Both the position numbers and the translations under genes were made by a program. Of a DNA stretch of 64,000 bases, positions 1 through 10,068 are shown one piece after another; within the stretch, counting starts at the first letter, position 1, and each line of letters starts with the position of its first letter. Below the pieces are notes generated by a model. It ran no database searches. It had not been told where the DNA came from and was given only the letters and a program-made list of their open reading frames with translations. The stretch spans positions 1 to 64,000 of the forward strand of contig CANQKC010000009.1 in the NCBI GenBank assembly GCA_947624305.1. The letters are read 5' to 3'. The stretch comes from an uncultured Monoglobus sp. GTDB lineage: Bacteria; Bacillota; Clostridia; Monoglobales; Monoglobaceae.

Positions 1-112
1 CTTATGGATTTAAGTATACACTATTTCTTCCATTTTTTGTGTTACAGTTATGTTATTTTTTCATGCGTTTGACGTGCTTCAATCCGAGCAATATTCGATC
101 AAATTTTTATGC

Positions 113-158
113 AAAAGCGCGGGGGAATTATGCGTTTTCGCACAAATTCCGCCCGCGC
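113..158 (-). terminator. Terminator-like hairpin after amt
   Basis: A long imperfect palindrome has GC-rich outer arms (GCGCGGG at 117-123, CCCGCGC at 152-158) and an AATT-containing inner stem. On the minus strand it is followed by a short T-rich tract. It lies 31 bases beyond the amt stop codon. Bases 1-112 show no gene. Confidence 0.6.
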
Positions 159-188
159 AGTCTTTATTTCATATTTTTATTCTCCGCG

Positions 189-1934
189 TCAGCAGTTTTC
201 GCCGTCTTCGGTCATCGCGTCATAGCCGCTTTCGCCGGTGCGGACCTTAACCACGTTATCAACGCCGTAGATGAATATCTTTCCGTCGCCGATATGTCCG
301 GTGTAGAGGGCCTTGCTTGCGGCCTTCACAACGTCGTTGACCGGAACTCTGCAAACGACGATCTCGACCTTGATCTTAGGCAGCAGCGTCGCCTCGACCG
401 CGACTCCGCGGTAGAACTCGCTCTTGCCCTTCTGCATTCCGCAGCCCAGAACGTGGGACACGGTCATTCCGGTCACGCCGATGTTGTTCATCTCGCGCTT
501 TAAGGCCTCGAACTTCGACTCCTTGCAGACTACCGTCACCTTGGTTATCGGGTGGCCGTCGTCGTCCGTCGTCCTGCCGCCCGCGCTCGCCGGAACGTTT
601 ACGACCGGAACCGCGATAGGCGTGGGCGCCGCGGCTGCCTCGGTCTCCTCAACCGCGCCTTCGGCTATGGCAACTCTTGAGGGCATAAAGTCGGCGTAAG
701 CTGAGGACATGCCGTGCTCGTGAACGTCCAGACCCTCGATCTCCTCCTCGGCCGAAACTCTCAGGCCGATCGTCTTTTTGATTATCATAAACGCGATAAA
801 CATCGTTACCGCGGTCCAGCCGCAGATCGTGATTATGCCCAGAAGCTGCAGTCCGAGCTGTGAGAAGCCGCCGCCGTGGAACAGGCCGTTGACCTCGCAC
901 GCGGGAACGCTTGTTGAGGCGAACAGGCCTACCGCGATCGTGCCCCAAATGCCGTTTAAGAAGTGAACCGCCACCGCGCCGACAGGGTCGTCGATATGCA
1001 GAATGTTATCGAGGAACCACACGCCGAAAACAACCAGCAGTCCGGCTACCGCGCCGACAACTATCGAACCCCAGCCGTCGATCATGTCGCAGCCCGCGGT
1101 TATCGCGACCAGACCCGCCAGAGACGCGTTCAGACACATCGAAACATCGGGCTTGCCGTACTTGAGCCATGTGAATATCATGCAGACTACCGTGGCGACC
1201 GCGGGAGCGATCGTCGTGGCCATGAATATTGACGCGAGCTGATCGCCCGAAGTGGCAGCCGCGCCGTTAAATCCGTACCATCCGAACCAAAGGATGAAGC
1301 AGCCCAAAGCGCCGATAACAATATTATGACCCGGGAACGCGTGAACCTTGGTGTTGCCGTCCTTGTCCTTGGTGAACTTACCTATGCGGGCGCCAAGCAG
1401 AGCCGCACCGATAAGCGCGGACAGACCGCCGACCATATGTATAGCCGCCGAACCCGCGAAATCGTGGAAGCCGAGCTGAGCCAGCCAGCCGCCGCCCCAT
1501 ACCCAGTGGGCCTCTATCGGATATACGACGAGCGAGATGACCGCCGAGTATACGCAATAGGACGAGAACTTGGTTCTTTCGGCCATAGCGCCCGAAACTA
1601 TCGTAGCGGCTGTGGCGCAGAACACTAAGTTAAACACGAAGTTCGACCAGTCAACGTTGGCGTAGTCGGTAAAAATTCCCATAGTGGGCATGCCCATAAA
1701 TCCGCCGAACGTGTCCTCGCCCAGCATCAGTCCGAAACCGAGAATGATGAACATAACCGTGCCTATGCAGAAGTCCATCAGGTTCTTCATAATAATGTTG
1801 CCGGAGTTCTTGGCTCTCGTGAAGCCGGCCTCTACCATAGCGAAGCCCGCCTGCATAAAGAACACCAGCGCCGCTCCTATCAGAAACCAGATGCCGAACA
1901 TCTCGGAAGTCGCCATTTCAATAATGTTTTCCAT
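189..1934 (-). CDS. amt: Ammonium transporter with C-terminal PII domain
   Basis: The protein has 581 residues. Residues 1 to about 405 form a polytopic Amt/Mep/Rh channel that moves ammonium across the cytoplasmic membrane. The two pore-histidine contexts are visible (DFAGSAAIH and AVHFLNGIWGT). A linker rich in Ala, Pro and Val (about 410-462) leads to a complete PII/GlnK signalling domain (about 463-581). Its T-loop keeps the family QKG...EFYRG pattern, including the tyrosine. PII trimers normally plug Amt trimers reversibly; here the regulator is covalently tethered (inference from the fusion). The start has AAGGAGG eight bases upstream. It lies downstream of glnN with a terminator between them. 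No separate glnK is seen nearby. Confidence 0.95.
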   Translation of the reverse strand: MENIIEMATSEMFGIWFLIGAALVFFMQAGFAMVEAGFTRAKNSGNIIMKNLMDFCIGTVMFIILGFGLMLGEDTFGGFMGMPTMGIFTDYANVDWSNFVFNLVFCATAATIVSGAMAERTKFSSYCVYSAVISLVVYPIEAHWVWGGGWLAQLGFHDFAGSAAIHMVGGLSALIGAALLGARIGKFTKDKDGNTKVHAFPGHNIVIGALGCFILWFGWYGFNGAAATSGDQLASIFMATTIAPAVATVVCMIFTWLKYGKPDVSMCLNASLAGLVAITAGCDMIDGWGSIVVGAVAGLLVVFGVWFLDNILHIDDPVGAVAVHFLNGIWGTIAVGLFASTSVPACEVNGLFHGGGFSQLGLQLLGIITICGWTAVTMFIAFMIIKKTIGLRVSAEEEIEGLDVHEHGMSSAYADFMPSRVAIAEGAVEETEAAAAPTPIAVPVVNVPASAGGRTTDDDGHPITKVTVVCKESKFEALKREMNNIGVTGMTVSHVLGCGMQKGKSEFYRGVAVEATLLPKIKVEIVVCRVPVNDVVKAASKALYTGHIGDGKIFIYGVDNVVKVRTGESGYDAMTEDGENC

Positions 1935-1970
1935 AACTTATTCCTCCTTGAAAGCATATAAAATAAATAA

Positions 1971-2003
1971 AAAGGGGTCTGAAAATAACTTTCAGACCCC
2001 TTT
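1971..2003 (-). terminator. Terminator between glnN and amt
   Basis: A perfect 14-bp stem (AAAGGGGTCTGAAA and its complement) with a five-base loop is followed on the minus strand by TTATTTATTTT. It sits after glnN and only about 20 bases before the amt ribosome binding site. It could therefore end glnN transcripts or act as a read-through control on amt. The other strand also has a T-rich tail. Confidence 0.8.
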
Positions 2004-2066
2004 GTCTTTTTTGAAAATTGAATTTGTTTGGTAATATATATTATGTTTTGTAAATCGATTTTGTGA

Positions 2067-4160
<2,094 letters not shown>

Positions 4161-4200
4161 TTACAAAACATCCTTTCTATTTTCAAAATTATCTTTTTTT

Positions 4201-4289
4201 CTAAAACAAAACAGGCGCCGCGAGAATAATCCCACAGCGCCTTTGCTGACCTTACTGTGGATTATACTCCCTAAATTCGCGTTTGTCAA
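4201..4289 (-). promoter_or_regulatory. glnN promoter and attenuator-like leader
   Basis: On the minus strand a perfect sigma-A promoter, TTGACA (4284-4289), 17 bases, TATAAT (4261-4266), predicts a start near 4254. The transcript then contains CAGC-AAAGGC-GCTG (4235-4248), a hairpin with a six-base loop that has A at position 1 and G at position 4. Its 3' half overlaps a terminator-like stem (AGGCGC/GCGCCT, 4213-4242) followed by TGTTTTGTTTT. An overlapping hairpin and terminator is the design expected for attenuation. ANTAR-type control is a possibility only, because the second hexaloop of the published ANTAR target is not clear. Confidence 0.6.
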
Positions 4290-4370
4290 CATGTTTTGAA
4301 GCTTCGCGGGCAATTTTATATGACTTGCCGAAACTGACAATATTTTAACAAATTATTTTGTTAAAAATAA

Positions 4371-4722
4371 CGTAGGGACTAGGGAATAGGGTCTAGGGAC
4401 TAGGGACGGGCGGATAATATCCGCCATTGTGCCTTCCCCTTGAGGGGATAATCAGCAAGCTTTGCTTGCGGGTTCAAAGCGACCTTTCAAAATCGCTTGC
4501 GATTTTGACCAAGCGCTTCCTTAATGGTGGGTTTTTGCCCGAACGGGCAAAAAGCCGGATGAGGTGTAGGCGTAGCGATTAGACACCTCATCAGTCAGGC
4601 TGCGCCTGACAGCTTCCCCTCAAGGGGAAGCCTTTGGACGGCCTGCCTCGCCCCTTGGGGAGAGGTGCCCGCTTGCGGGCGGAGAGGGGAGGCCTAGTTC
4701 CTATTCCCTAGTCCCTAGTCAC
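4371..4722. repeat. Intergenic repeat mosaic 1
   Basis: A patchwork of short palindromic modules found again elsewhere in the window. It contains TAGGGACTAGGGAATAGG-type runs that are inverted at the two ends, a GGCGGATAATATCCGCC palindrome (4410-4426), a GCTTGCGGGTTCAAAGCGACC module and a CTTCCCCTCAAGGGGAAG palindrome. The inverted end modules resemble terminal inverted repeats, but no transposase is present. The right end runs into the last codons of the S4-domain gene. Confidence 0.75.
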
Positions 4723-4956
4723 TACCTCGTACATCCCCGCGGCCTCGTCCTTGCGGACGTTGTCCTTGACCGACAGCACGCGTATCTTGAGCGGCTTTTC
4801 GCCGAACATGATCTGTATCTCGTCGCCTTCCTTCACGTCGTACGACGCCTTGACGACCCTGCCGCCGACCGACACGCGTCCGCCGTCGCAGGCCTCGTTC
4901 GCAACCGTCCGCCGCTTGATTATGCGCGACACCTTTAAAAATTTATCAAGTCTCAT
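4708..4956 (-). CDS. rqcP: S4-domain RNA-binding protein (RqcP/YabO type)
   Basis: This 82-residue protein is a single S4 domain. It starts MRLDKFLKVSRIIKRRTVA and has the usual VSVGGRVVKASYDVKEGD core. RqcP proteins bind 50S subunits carrying stalled peptidyl-tRNA and help RqcH add alanine tails. In Bacillus the gene follows yabM and mazG. Here it is on the same strand as mazG and the SpoVB-like gene but separated from them by two genes and repeats. It overlaps the upstream reading frame by 11 bases, implying coupling. The final codons (VVTRD, stop) lie inside a repeat module, so the native C-terminus may have been replaced. Confidence 0.88.
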   Translation of the reverse strand: MRLDKFLKVSRIIKRRTVANEACDGGRVSVGGRVVKASYDVKEGDEIQIMFGEKPLKIRVLSVKDNVRKDEAAGMYEVVTRD

Positions 4957-5878
4957 TTTGTTTTCCTTCTTTCAAATTAACAAACATATTGAACATATCG
5001 TTATACCAGCTTCCGTTTATGGGATTTGGTCGACTAATTATTTTGTGCTCGCCGTTTTTCATTGCCTCGATAACGATTGCTCTGCCGTCCACCAAAGTTG
5101 TTCCCTCATCATTTTCAAGCCTCCAAAAATTTTCGTTTTCAAAGCTGCGCACGATTTCATCGATCTGTTCTTTTGTAAGCTTATAGACCTTGGTTCCAAA
5201 CTCACCGGTTGTATGACTTTTAGTGCTGTATCTAAGTTCTCCTCCGTTGTCGGTAACGGTCACTCTGAATATCAAGTTTCCACCGCCGGCGATATTAGAA
5301 AGTCTATAAACCTCTGTTTCATTTCCCTCAAGCCTGCCTTCTCCCAACTCCTCAAAATCCTCCGAAAGACTTTTGTCCCAAAATTTACCAAACCCGTAAA
5401 TTATCATGTCTTCCGGGGCTGAATCGTCTCTCAGACGCTCATATGTTCCTCTGTATGAAAAACATCCTGTTTTCATCCCATCAACATTCTTTTCATCTAT
5501 AAACTTAAGTAGGTCAACGTACTGCGGATAACCATGCGCTCCATAGCCGTCGTAACTGTAAAGCTCACAAACTTCCACGTCAACGGAATTATACTCTGTC
5601 AGCTTCTTCTTAATTTTTTCAACATCAGAGGTTCCTCGCAAAAATATTTTCCATAGCGGAATTTCGAAACCCGTCCGTTCAATCAGCGCGAAACGCATTC
5701 CCTCTTTCGTGGGTTCTTTATCCTTGTTCCATACATATACCGTGCATGCATACGCACCGTCTTTCACCGAAAAAAACGACTCATCTGCTTTTTTACCTAC
5801 ATCACATACAGCGTATCCGGCTACACAGCTTGCGGCAACAATTACAACAAGAATAATTATTATCATAAATTTTTTCAC
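4946..5878 (-). CDS. Hypothetical exported or lipoprotein-like protein
   Basis: A 310-residue protein not assigned to a family. The N-terminus has a short basic start, a run of about 16 hydrophobic residues and AASC, which could be a weak lipobox or just a membrane anchor. The rest is hydrophilic and predicted extracytoplasmic, with acidic and aromatic-rich segments and no motif I recognise. Its 3' end overlaps the rqcP start by 11 bases. It sits with the methyltransferase gene between mazG and rqcP, a position where Bacillus has neither, so it is probably a lineage-specific insertion. Confidence 0.7.
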   Translation of the reverse strand: MKKFMIIIILVVIVAASCVAGYAVCDVGKKADESFFSVKDGAYACTVYVWNKDKEPTKEGMRFALIERTGFEIPLWKIFLRGTSDVEKIKKKLTEYNSVDVEVCELYSYDGYGAHGYPQYVDLLKFIDEKNVDGMKTGCFSYRGTYERLRDDSAPEDMIIYGFGKFWDKSLSEDFEELGEGRLEGNETEVYRLSNIAGGGNLIFRVTVTDNGGELRYSTKSHTTGEFGTKVYKLTKEQIDEIVRSFENENFWRLENDEGTTLVDGRAIVIEAMKNGEHKIISRPNPINGSWYNDMFNMFVNLKEGKQNET

Positions 5879-5931
5879 AGTTAATCACCTCATAAAAAAC
5901 TTATACAAATTATGTTGATTTGTTTGTTAGC

Positions 5932-6022
5932 CGCGGACGGATAATATCCGCCCCTACAAGCTTCACAAGCTTCGCGGCTTGTCCGCAGACTGAGAGGGGT
6001 CAACACATCCCCCGCCATTCCC
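5932..6022. repeat. Intergenic repeat mosaic 2
   Basis: A short copy of the family: the GGATAATATCCGCCCCTAC palindrome module (about 5940-5958), then AAGCTTCACAAGCTTCG and GACTGAGAGGGGTCAACAC. It fills the gap between the hypothetical gene and the methyltransferase gene. Confidence 0.7.
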
Positions 6023-6036
6023 TTTCTGGTTCAAGT

Positions 6037-6804
6037 CTACTTTTCGGCAATGAAGAAAAATCTGCGGAATTTAAATATATACTCTCCGTTTTCCTGCTTT
6101 GTGTAAACCTTGGCGGCGCGATCGGTTATTTTCGCTTCAAGCTTTTTCGCGCTTTCGGCATCCAAAGCATTAAGATACGGACGCAGATTTGTTCCTTTTA
6201 TCCATTCGACCATTGCCTCCACAGAGGGCATACGATGATAATACACTGTTTCCCATATGTCAAAATCATTCGTGCATGAGGCGAGTATGTTAAAATATTC
6301 CTCCGGCGGCAGGGTGGCGATAGTTCTGATCTCCTTGCCGGCAAATCCCCAGCGCGGCTCGGACAAAACATCGTTTTCAACCACAAACAGCGGCTCTTTA
6401 TAATTCATCGGTATTTGAACAGCCAGCACACCGCCGTTGTTCAGTTTATCAAGCAGCGAGGGGATCAGCGTCCTGTGGCCGGGCACCCATTGAAGGCAGG
6501 CGTTGGAGAATATGACATCATATTTTTCCAAATTTTCCAAATCCGCCGTAATATCGCATAATCTGAATTCTATGTCCGCGCATGACGTTCTTGCTTTTTC
6601 TATCATCTCCGGCGAGCTGTCTATTCCGACAACACGCGCTTCGGGAAATGTTTTTTTAAGCACGGACGTGCTGTTTCCCGGGCCGCAGCCAATGTCAAGA
6701 ACAGTGCGCGGATCTTTATCGGCAATTCTTTTTGCTAAATCAACAGCGGGTTGTGTGCGCTGCTGTTTGAATTTTAAGTATTGGTCCGAACTCCATTGTG
6801 TCAT
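6037..6804 (-). CDS. tam: Class I SAM methyltransferase, Tam-like
   Basis: About 255 residues, starting at MTQWSSDQYLKF. Motif I of the SAM-binding Rossmann fold is clear (VLDIGCGPGNSTSVL), followed by GIDSSPEMIEKA and the motif-IV region YDVIFSNACLQWVPGH. This pattern and length match trans-aconitate 2-methyltransferase, a soluble enzyme that methylates trans-aconitate. A related small-molecule methyltransferase cannot be excluded. A longer frame extends upstream to 6894, but the chosen start follows an AAAGGCGGGA site. It is flanked on both sides by repeat mosaics. Confidence 0.82.
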   Translation of the reverse strand: MTQWSSDQYLKFKQQRTQPAVDLAKRIADKDPRTVLDIGCGPGNSTSVLKKTFPEARVVGIDSSPEMIEKARTSCADIEFRLCDITADLENLEKYDVIFSNACLQWVPGHRTLIPSLLDKLNNGGVLAVQIPMNYKEPLFVVENDVLSEPRWGFAGKEIRTIATLPPEEYFNILASCTNDFDIWETVYYHRMPSVEAMVEWIKGTNLRPYLNALDAESAKKLEAKITDRAAKVYTKQENGEYIFKFRRFFFIAEK

Positions 6805-6894
6805 ACAAATTCCCGCCTTTTCTGTTTCTTGATTTGATAAGCATTGTTCGTGTACTCCCTCAGCGTCGGCTGAGATGGCATAATTTCCCCACAT

Positions 6895-7316
6895 TGGTTC
6901 GCCTCCCTCTCCGTCGCCTTCGGCGCCACCTCTCCCTCCCCGGAGGGCGAGGCTGACGGGCGGATAATATCCGCCCCTACGGAGTTTTGCATACTGTCAT
7001 TCTATTCGCTGTTCGCTAATCGCTAATCACTATGTTCCCACCTCCGTATTTTCACCCTTGGCGAAAATCCACCTCCTCCCGGGAGGAGGCATTAATCAGG
7101 CGCCCCTCAAAGAGAAGCCTTCGGGCGGCCTGCCTCGCCCCTTGGGGATAGGTGCCCGCTTGCGGGCGGAGAGGGGTCAACGTAGGAACCGGGGACTGGG
7201 ACGGGCGGATAATATCCGCCCCTACAAGCTTTACCTGCTTCGTAGGGGACGGCGCCCCGACGTCCCGGCTCGCCCCTTGGGGAGAGCTGTCTGCGAAGCA
7301 GACTGAGAGGGGTCAA
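6895..7316. repeat. Intergenic repeat mosaic 3
   Basis: Roughly 420 bases without a credible gene. It holds two copies of the GGGCGGATAATATCCGCCCCTAC palindrome (near 6958 and 7203), two CGCCCCTTGGGGA modules (about 7137 and 7272), a TTCGCTAATCGCTAATCACTA run (about 7012-7032), and inverted copies of the GAGAGGGGTCAAC tail. The frames through it encode low-complexity Arg/Pro/Gly peptides and are rejected. Confidence 0.78.
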
Positions 7317-7327
7317 CACGGCCTCAA

Positions 7328-7981
7328 CTATTTCCTCTCAAACCTTTCAAATTCGTCTATAAACTTATTCGTGTATTCCCGAAGCGCGAGCTCGGGGTCG
7401 GCGCCGGCTTTGCGGGCGCGGCGCACAAGCTCGAACAGCGCAGCGCCGAGATCGTCCTCGGCGGTTTCGCCGATCTCGGGCGAATATCCCGCTTTTTCGG
7501 CCTTTTTCTGAATTTTCTCGGCACGCATCAGCGCGGGCAGATATTCGGACACGCCCCTAAGCTCGTCCGCTATGCTTTGCTGGTGCCGGTCGCCGCGCTT
7601 TATCGCGTCCCAGTTTTTAAGCACCTCGCCGCTGCCCGACACGCTTACATCGCCGAACACGTGCGGGTGGCGGTGGATCAGCTTGCGACATATCGCGTCG
7701 GTCACGTCGTCTATGTCGTACTCGTCCGCCTCTTTGCCTATCACCGCGTGGAACACCACCTGCAGCATCAAGTCGCCGCTCTCGTCGGCGATTTTCGCGG
7801 GCTTTCCGCCGTCGATCGCCTCGATCAGCTCATAGCCCTCCTCGATCAGGTTGCGCTTTATGCTCTCGTGGGTCTGCTCGCGGTCCCAAGGGCAGCCCCC
7901 GGGCGCCCGCAGCAGCTCGACCACGCGAACCAGATCGTCAAAATTGTATTTTTCGTTCTCGTTTTTAAAATTAAAATCCAT
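7328..7981 (-). CDS. mazG: Nucleoside triphosphate pyrophosphohydrolase MazG
   Basis: A 217-residue all-alpha NTP pyrophosphatase. The signature LRAPGGCPWDREQTHESIKRNLIEEGYEL is present in full, with the metal-binding EExxE/ExxD pattern (EEGYELIEA, DESGDLMLQVVFHA). It hydrolyses non-canonical or excess NTPs to NMP and pyrophosphate in the cytoplasm. The length fits the single-domain Firmicutes form without the YabN methylase half. The gene begins 11 bases after the SpoVB-like flippase stop, so the two are probably one operon, as in the Bacillus yabM-yabN-yabO order. Confidence 0.93.
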   Translation of the reverse strand: MDFNFKNENEKYNFDDLVRVVELLRAPGGCPWDREQTHESIKRNLIEEGYELIEAIDGGKPAKIADESGDLMLQVVFHAVIGKEADEYDIDDVTDAICRKLIHRHPHVFGDVSVSGSGEVLKNWDAIKRGDRHQQSIADELRGVSEYLPALMRAEKIQKKAEKAGYSPEIGETAEDDLGAALFELVRRARKAGADPELALREYTNKFIDEFERFERK

Positions 7982-7992
7982 AATTACTCCTT

Positions 7993-9750
7993 CTATTTTA
8001 TCAGCTTAAACCGCGCGAGCAGGTCGGCGATTTTCTCGCCCTTGGGCAGATTCAGCAGATCCTCGCGCTTAACGGCGCGGACAACGAATATCATGATAAG
8101 ATAAACCACGCCGCATATTGCTATCTCAAACAGCGTCATGAGCTTTGACGAGGGCAGAGCTCCCGCGACAAAAAATCCGACCACGCCCATGACCAAAGCG
8201 GCGGCAAGCGGCTTTACTACGGTATCGACGGGTTTGAACTTCATCTCGGAGAGACGCATGATCTGCGCCGTGTTGATCACCGCGATTATCAGATAGCACA
8301 GGAACGTGCCCATCGGCGCGCCCTCAATTCCGAGCACCGGTATCATAAAGTAGTTGAATATCACCTTGGCCGCGCCGCCGATCAGCATATTGATGACCGG
8401 ATAGTAGACCTTGCCGTATGCCTGAAGCATGGCATTTGTGACCTGGACCACCGAAACCGGGATGATCGCGATCGACAGGATCGCCAGAACGTTAGCCGCG
8501 TTGTCAGTGCTGAAAAGCAGGTTGAGCACTCCGCCCGACAGAGCGGACATTCCTATCGCGCAGGGCGCGCCGAACAGCAGCGCCAGACGGATCGCGCTCT
8601 CGGTTATGTTTCTGGCCTGTATTTTATTTCCCTTTGCCAATGAACCCGAGATCGCGGGAACAACGCTGGTTCCAAGCGCGACCACCAGAGTCAGCGGCAG
8701 GTTGAACATGGTCAGCGCCTTGCCGGTGTACATTCCGTACAGCGACGTGGCCTTCTGGACGTTGATCTGCGCCGCGTTCCAGCCCTCCTGCGCCACTTTC
8801 TGCATAAACTCCGAGCTGCCCTCGAACATAAAGGCGTAGCGGTCAAACACGGACGGATTGACCACCAGGCGGCGGCTGATCGTTGACATATCTATAAGTG
8901 TTGTGAGGCTTGAAACCGACGCTCCTATGGTTATCGGGATCGCGATAAGCACAAGCTCTTTGAGAATTCTCTTTTTGGGTCTCAGTTTTTGAGCCGCCGC
9001 CACTGACGGCGCGATCTTTTCGGCGCGGCGTTTGGCGGCCACTGAGGCGAATATGTAGATGCAGATAAGCAGAGTCGCCGACAGGAACGTTCCTGCCGTC
9101 ACTCCCATGATAGCGCCCGCCGAGGCGTAAACGGTTCTCAGGTGTGCCGAGCTGATGACTCTGCCCGCGAAGTCCACCAAATTCGGCATGTCGGGGTTCA
9201 CCGCCATGTTCATAAAGAAGCCCGCGGCCAACAGGCCGATAACCAGCTTTCCGGTCGACTCGATCACCTCGGAAAACGCGGTGGGGTACATGTTCTGCCT
9301 GCCCTGAAAATATCCGCGCAGGGCCGAGGCCATGGACACGAAGAATATCGCGGGCGAGATCGCCTTGATGCCGAGCTCCGCGTCAGGCATGCCGACCGCT
9401 CTCGCGAACGGGCCCGCGAACGTGAACAGTATAAGGCTGCCGACTATTCCGGTGACGAACAGCAGCGAGAACGCGGTCTGAAAGACGCGCTTCGCGTCGC
9501 GCTCATCCTCGCGCGCCAGACTCTCGGAAACCATTTTTGATATAGCAACCGGAAATCCCGCGGTCGCCACGATAAACATGAAAGTATAGATCTGATAGCC
9601 GCCGTTAAACAAGCCCATGCCGTCGTCGTTGATAAGATTGGTCATGGGTATCTTGAAGAAGGCGCCTATAATTTTAACGATTAAACTCGCTATGCCCAGT
9701 ATCAGCGCGCCTTTTACAAAGCTGCCGCCCGAACTTTTTTTCCTGCTCAA
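7993..9750 (-). CDS. SpoVB/MurJ-like polysaccharide flippase
   Basis: A 585-residue multi-pass membrane protein of the MATE/MOP superfamily with about 14 predicted hydrophobic segments. It begins with a basic stretch followed by SFVKGALILGIASLIVKIIGAFF, typical of the SpoVB/YabM/MurJ-like branch. Such proteins export lipid-linked cell-wall or polysaccharide precursors. Its position upstream of mazG matches Bacillus yabM, and assignment to spore cortex synthesis versus vegetative wall synthesis cannot be made from sequence. There is no RBS conflict. The upstream gap carries a small independent transcription unit. Confidence 0.88.
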   Translation of the reverse strand: MSRKKSSGGSFVKGALILGIASLIVKIIGAFFKIPMTNLINDDGMGLFNGGYQIYTFMFIVATAGFPVAISKMVSESLAREDERDAKRVFQTAFSLLFVTGIVGSLILFTFAGPFARAVGMPDAELGIKAISPAIFFVSMASALRGYFQGRQNMYPTAFSEVIESTGKLVIGLLAAGFFMNMAVNPDMPNLVDFAGRVISSAHLRTVYASAGAIMGVTAGTFLSATLLICIYIFASVAAKRRAEKIAPSVAAAQKLRPKKRILKELVLIAIPITIGASVSSLTTLIDMSTISRRLVVNPSVFDRYAFMFEGSSEFMQKVAQEGWNAAQINVQKATSLYGMYTGKALTMFNLPLTLVVALGTSVVPAISGSLAKGNKIQARNITESAIRLALLFGAPCAIGMSALSGGVLNLLFSTDNAANVLAILSIAIIPVSVVQVTNAMLQAYGKVYYPVINMLIGGAAKVIFNYFMIPVLGIEGAPMGTFLCYLIIAVINTAQIMRLSEMKFKPVDTVVKPLAAALVMGVVGFFVAGALPSSKLMTLFEIAICGVVYLIMIFVVRAVKREDLLNLPKGEKIADLLARFKLIK

Positions 9751-9890
9751 ATGTTTCAGCTCCTTGTTTGCATTAAGTGTTATTTTATAATTATATTATA
9801 ACGCGCCGAAAATTACAATATATATTTTGAAATTTAAGTTTTTTGAAACAAAACTGTTTTTATTTTCGCAAAATCGGTTGAAAAAGCCAT

Positions 9891-10033
9891 AAAAAACCGC
9901 TTTGATTTCTCAAAGCGGCTGTTGTTTTAAACCGTCTTTGGTCGGAGCGTCACTCCCGGCATCTCTTTTGCCCGTTGCAATCGCACGCGGCGCATGAGGA
10001 CGCACTTTTCACCTCAAAGACATGTCTTATTGT
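9891..10033 (-). ncRNA. Short structured transcription unit (candidate sRNA or sORF mRNA)
   Basis: A self-contained minus-strand unit: a promoter with the start near 10033, several small hairpins (for example CATGC-GCC-GCGTG, TTGC-AACGG-GCAA and GGAG-TGAC-GCTCC), and a strong terminator (GCCGCTTTGA stem and TTTTTT, 9891-9920). The length is about 145 nt. It contains a 31-codon reading frame with an SD-like sequence, so it may be coding, structural or both. Confidence 0.5.
9910..10005 (-). CDS. Possible 31-residue small protein
   Basis: GTG start at 10005 preceded by GAGGTGA, stop TGA at 9910-9912 inside the terminator stem. The predicted peptide is basic and rich in Ala, Pro and Gly, without a hydrophobic segment; it starts MRPHAPRAIATGKRDAG. 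I do not recognise a family. The fit between promoter, SD, frame and terminator is the only support, and the RNA could instead be non-coding. Confidence 0.35.
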   Translation of the reverse strand: MRPHAPRAIATGKRDAGSDAPTKDGLKQQPL

Positions 10034-10039
10034 ATTCTA

Positions 10040-10068
10040 ATTATATCACATTTATTTTTGTTTGTAAA
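10040..10068 (-). promoter_or_regulatory. Promoter of the short transcription unit
   Basis: Minus strand TTTACA (10063-10068), 17-base spacer, TATAAT (10040-10045). It lies across the 3' end of the PBECR-like gene, so the small unit has its own start rather than depending on read-through. Confidence 0.7.

Noticed and set aside
39-503. 154-codon frame at the window start
   Set aside because: It overlaps the amt PII domain on the opposite strand and runs through its terminator hairpin; composition fits a shadow frame.
4371-4722. Insertion sequence with terminal inverted repeats
   Set aside because: The ends are inverted, but the inside has no transposase remnant and the same modules occur in other orders elsewhere; kept as a repeat mosaic.
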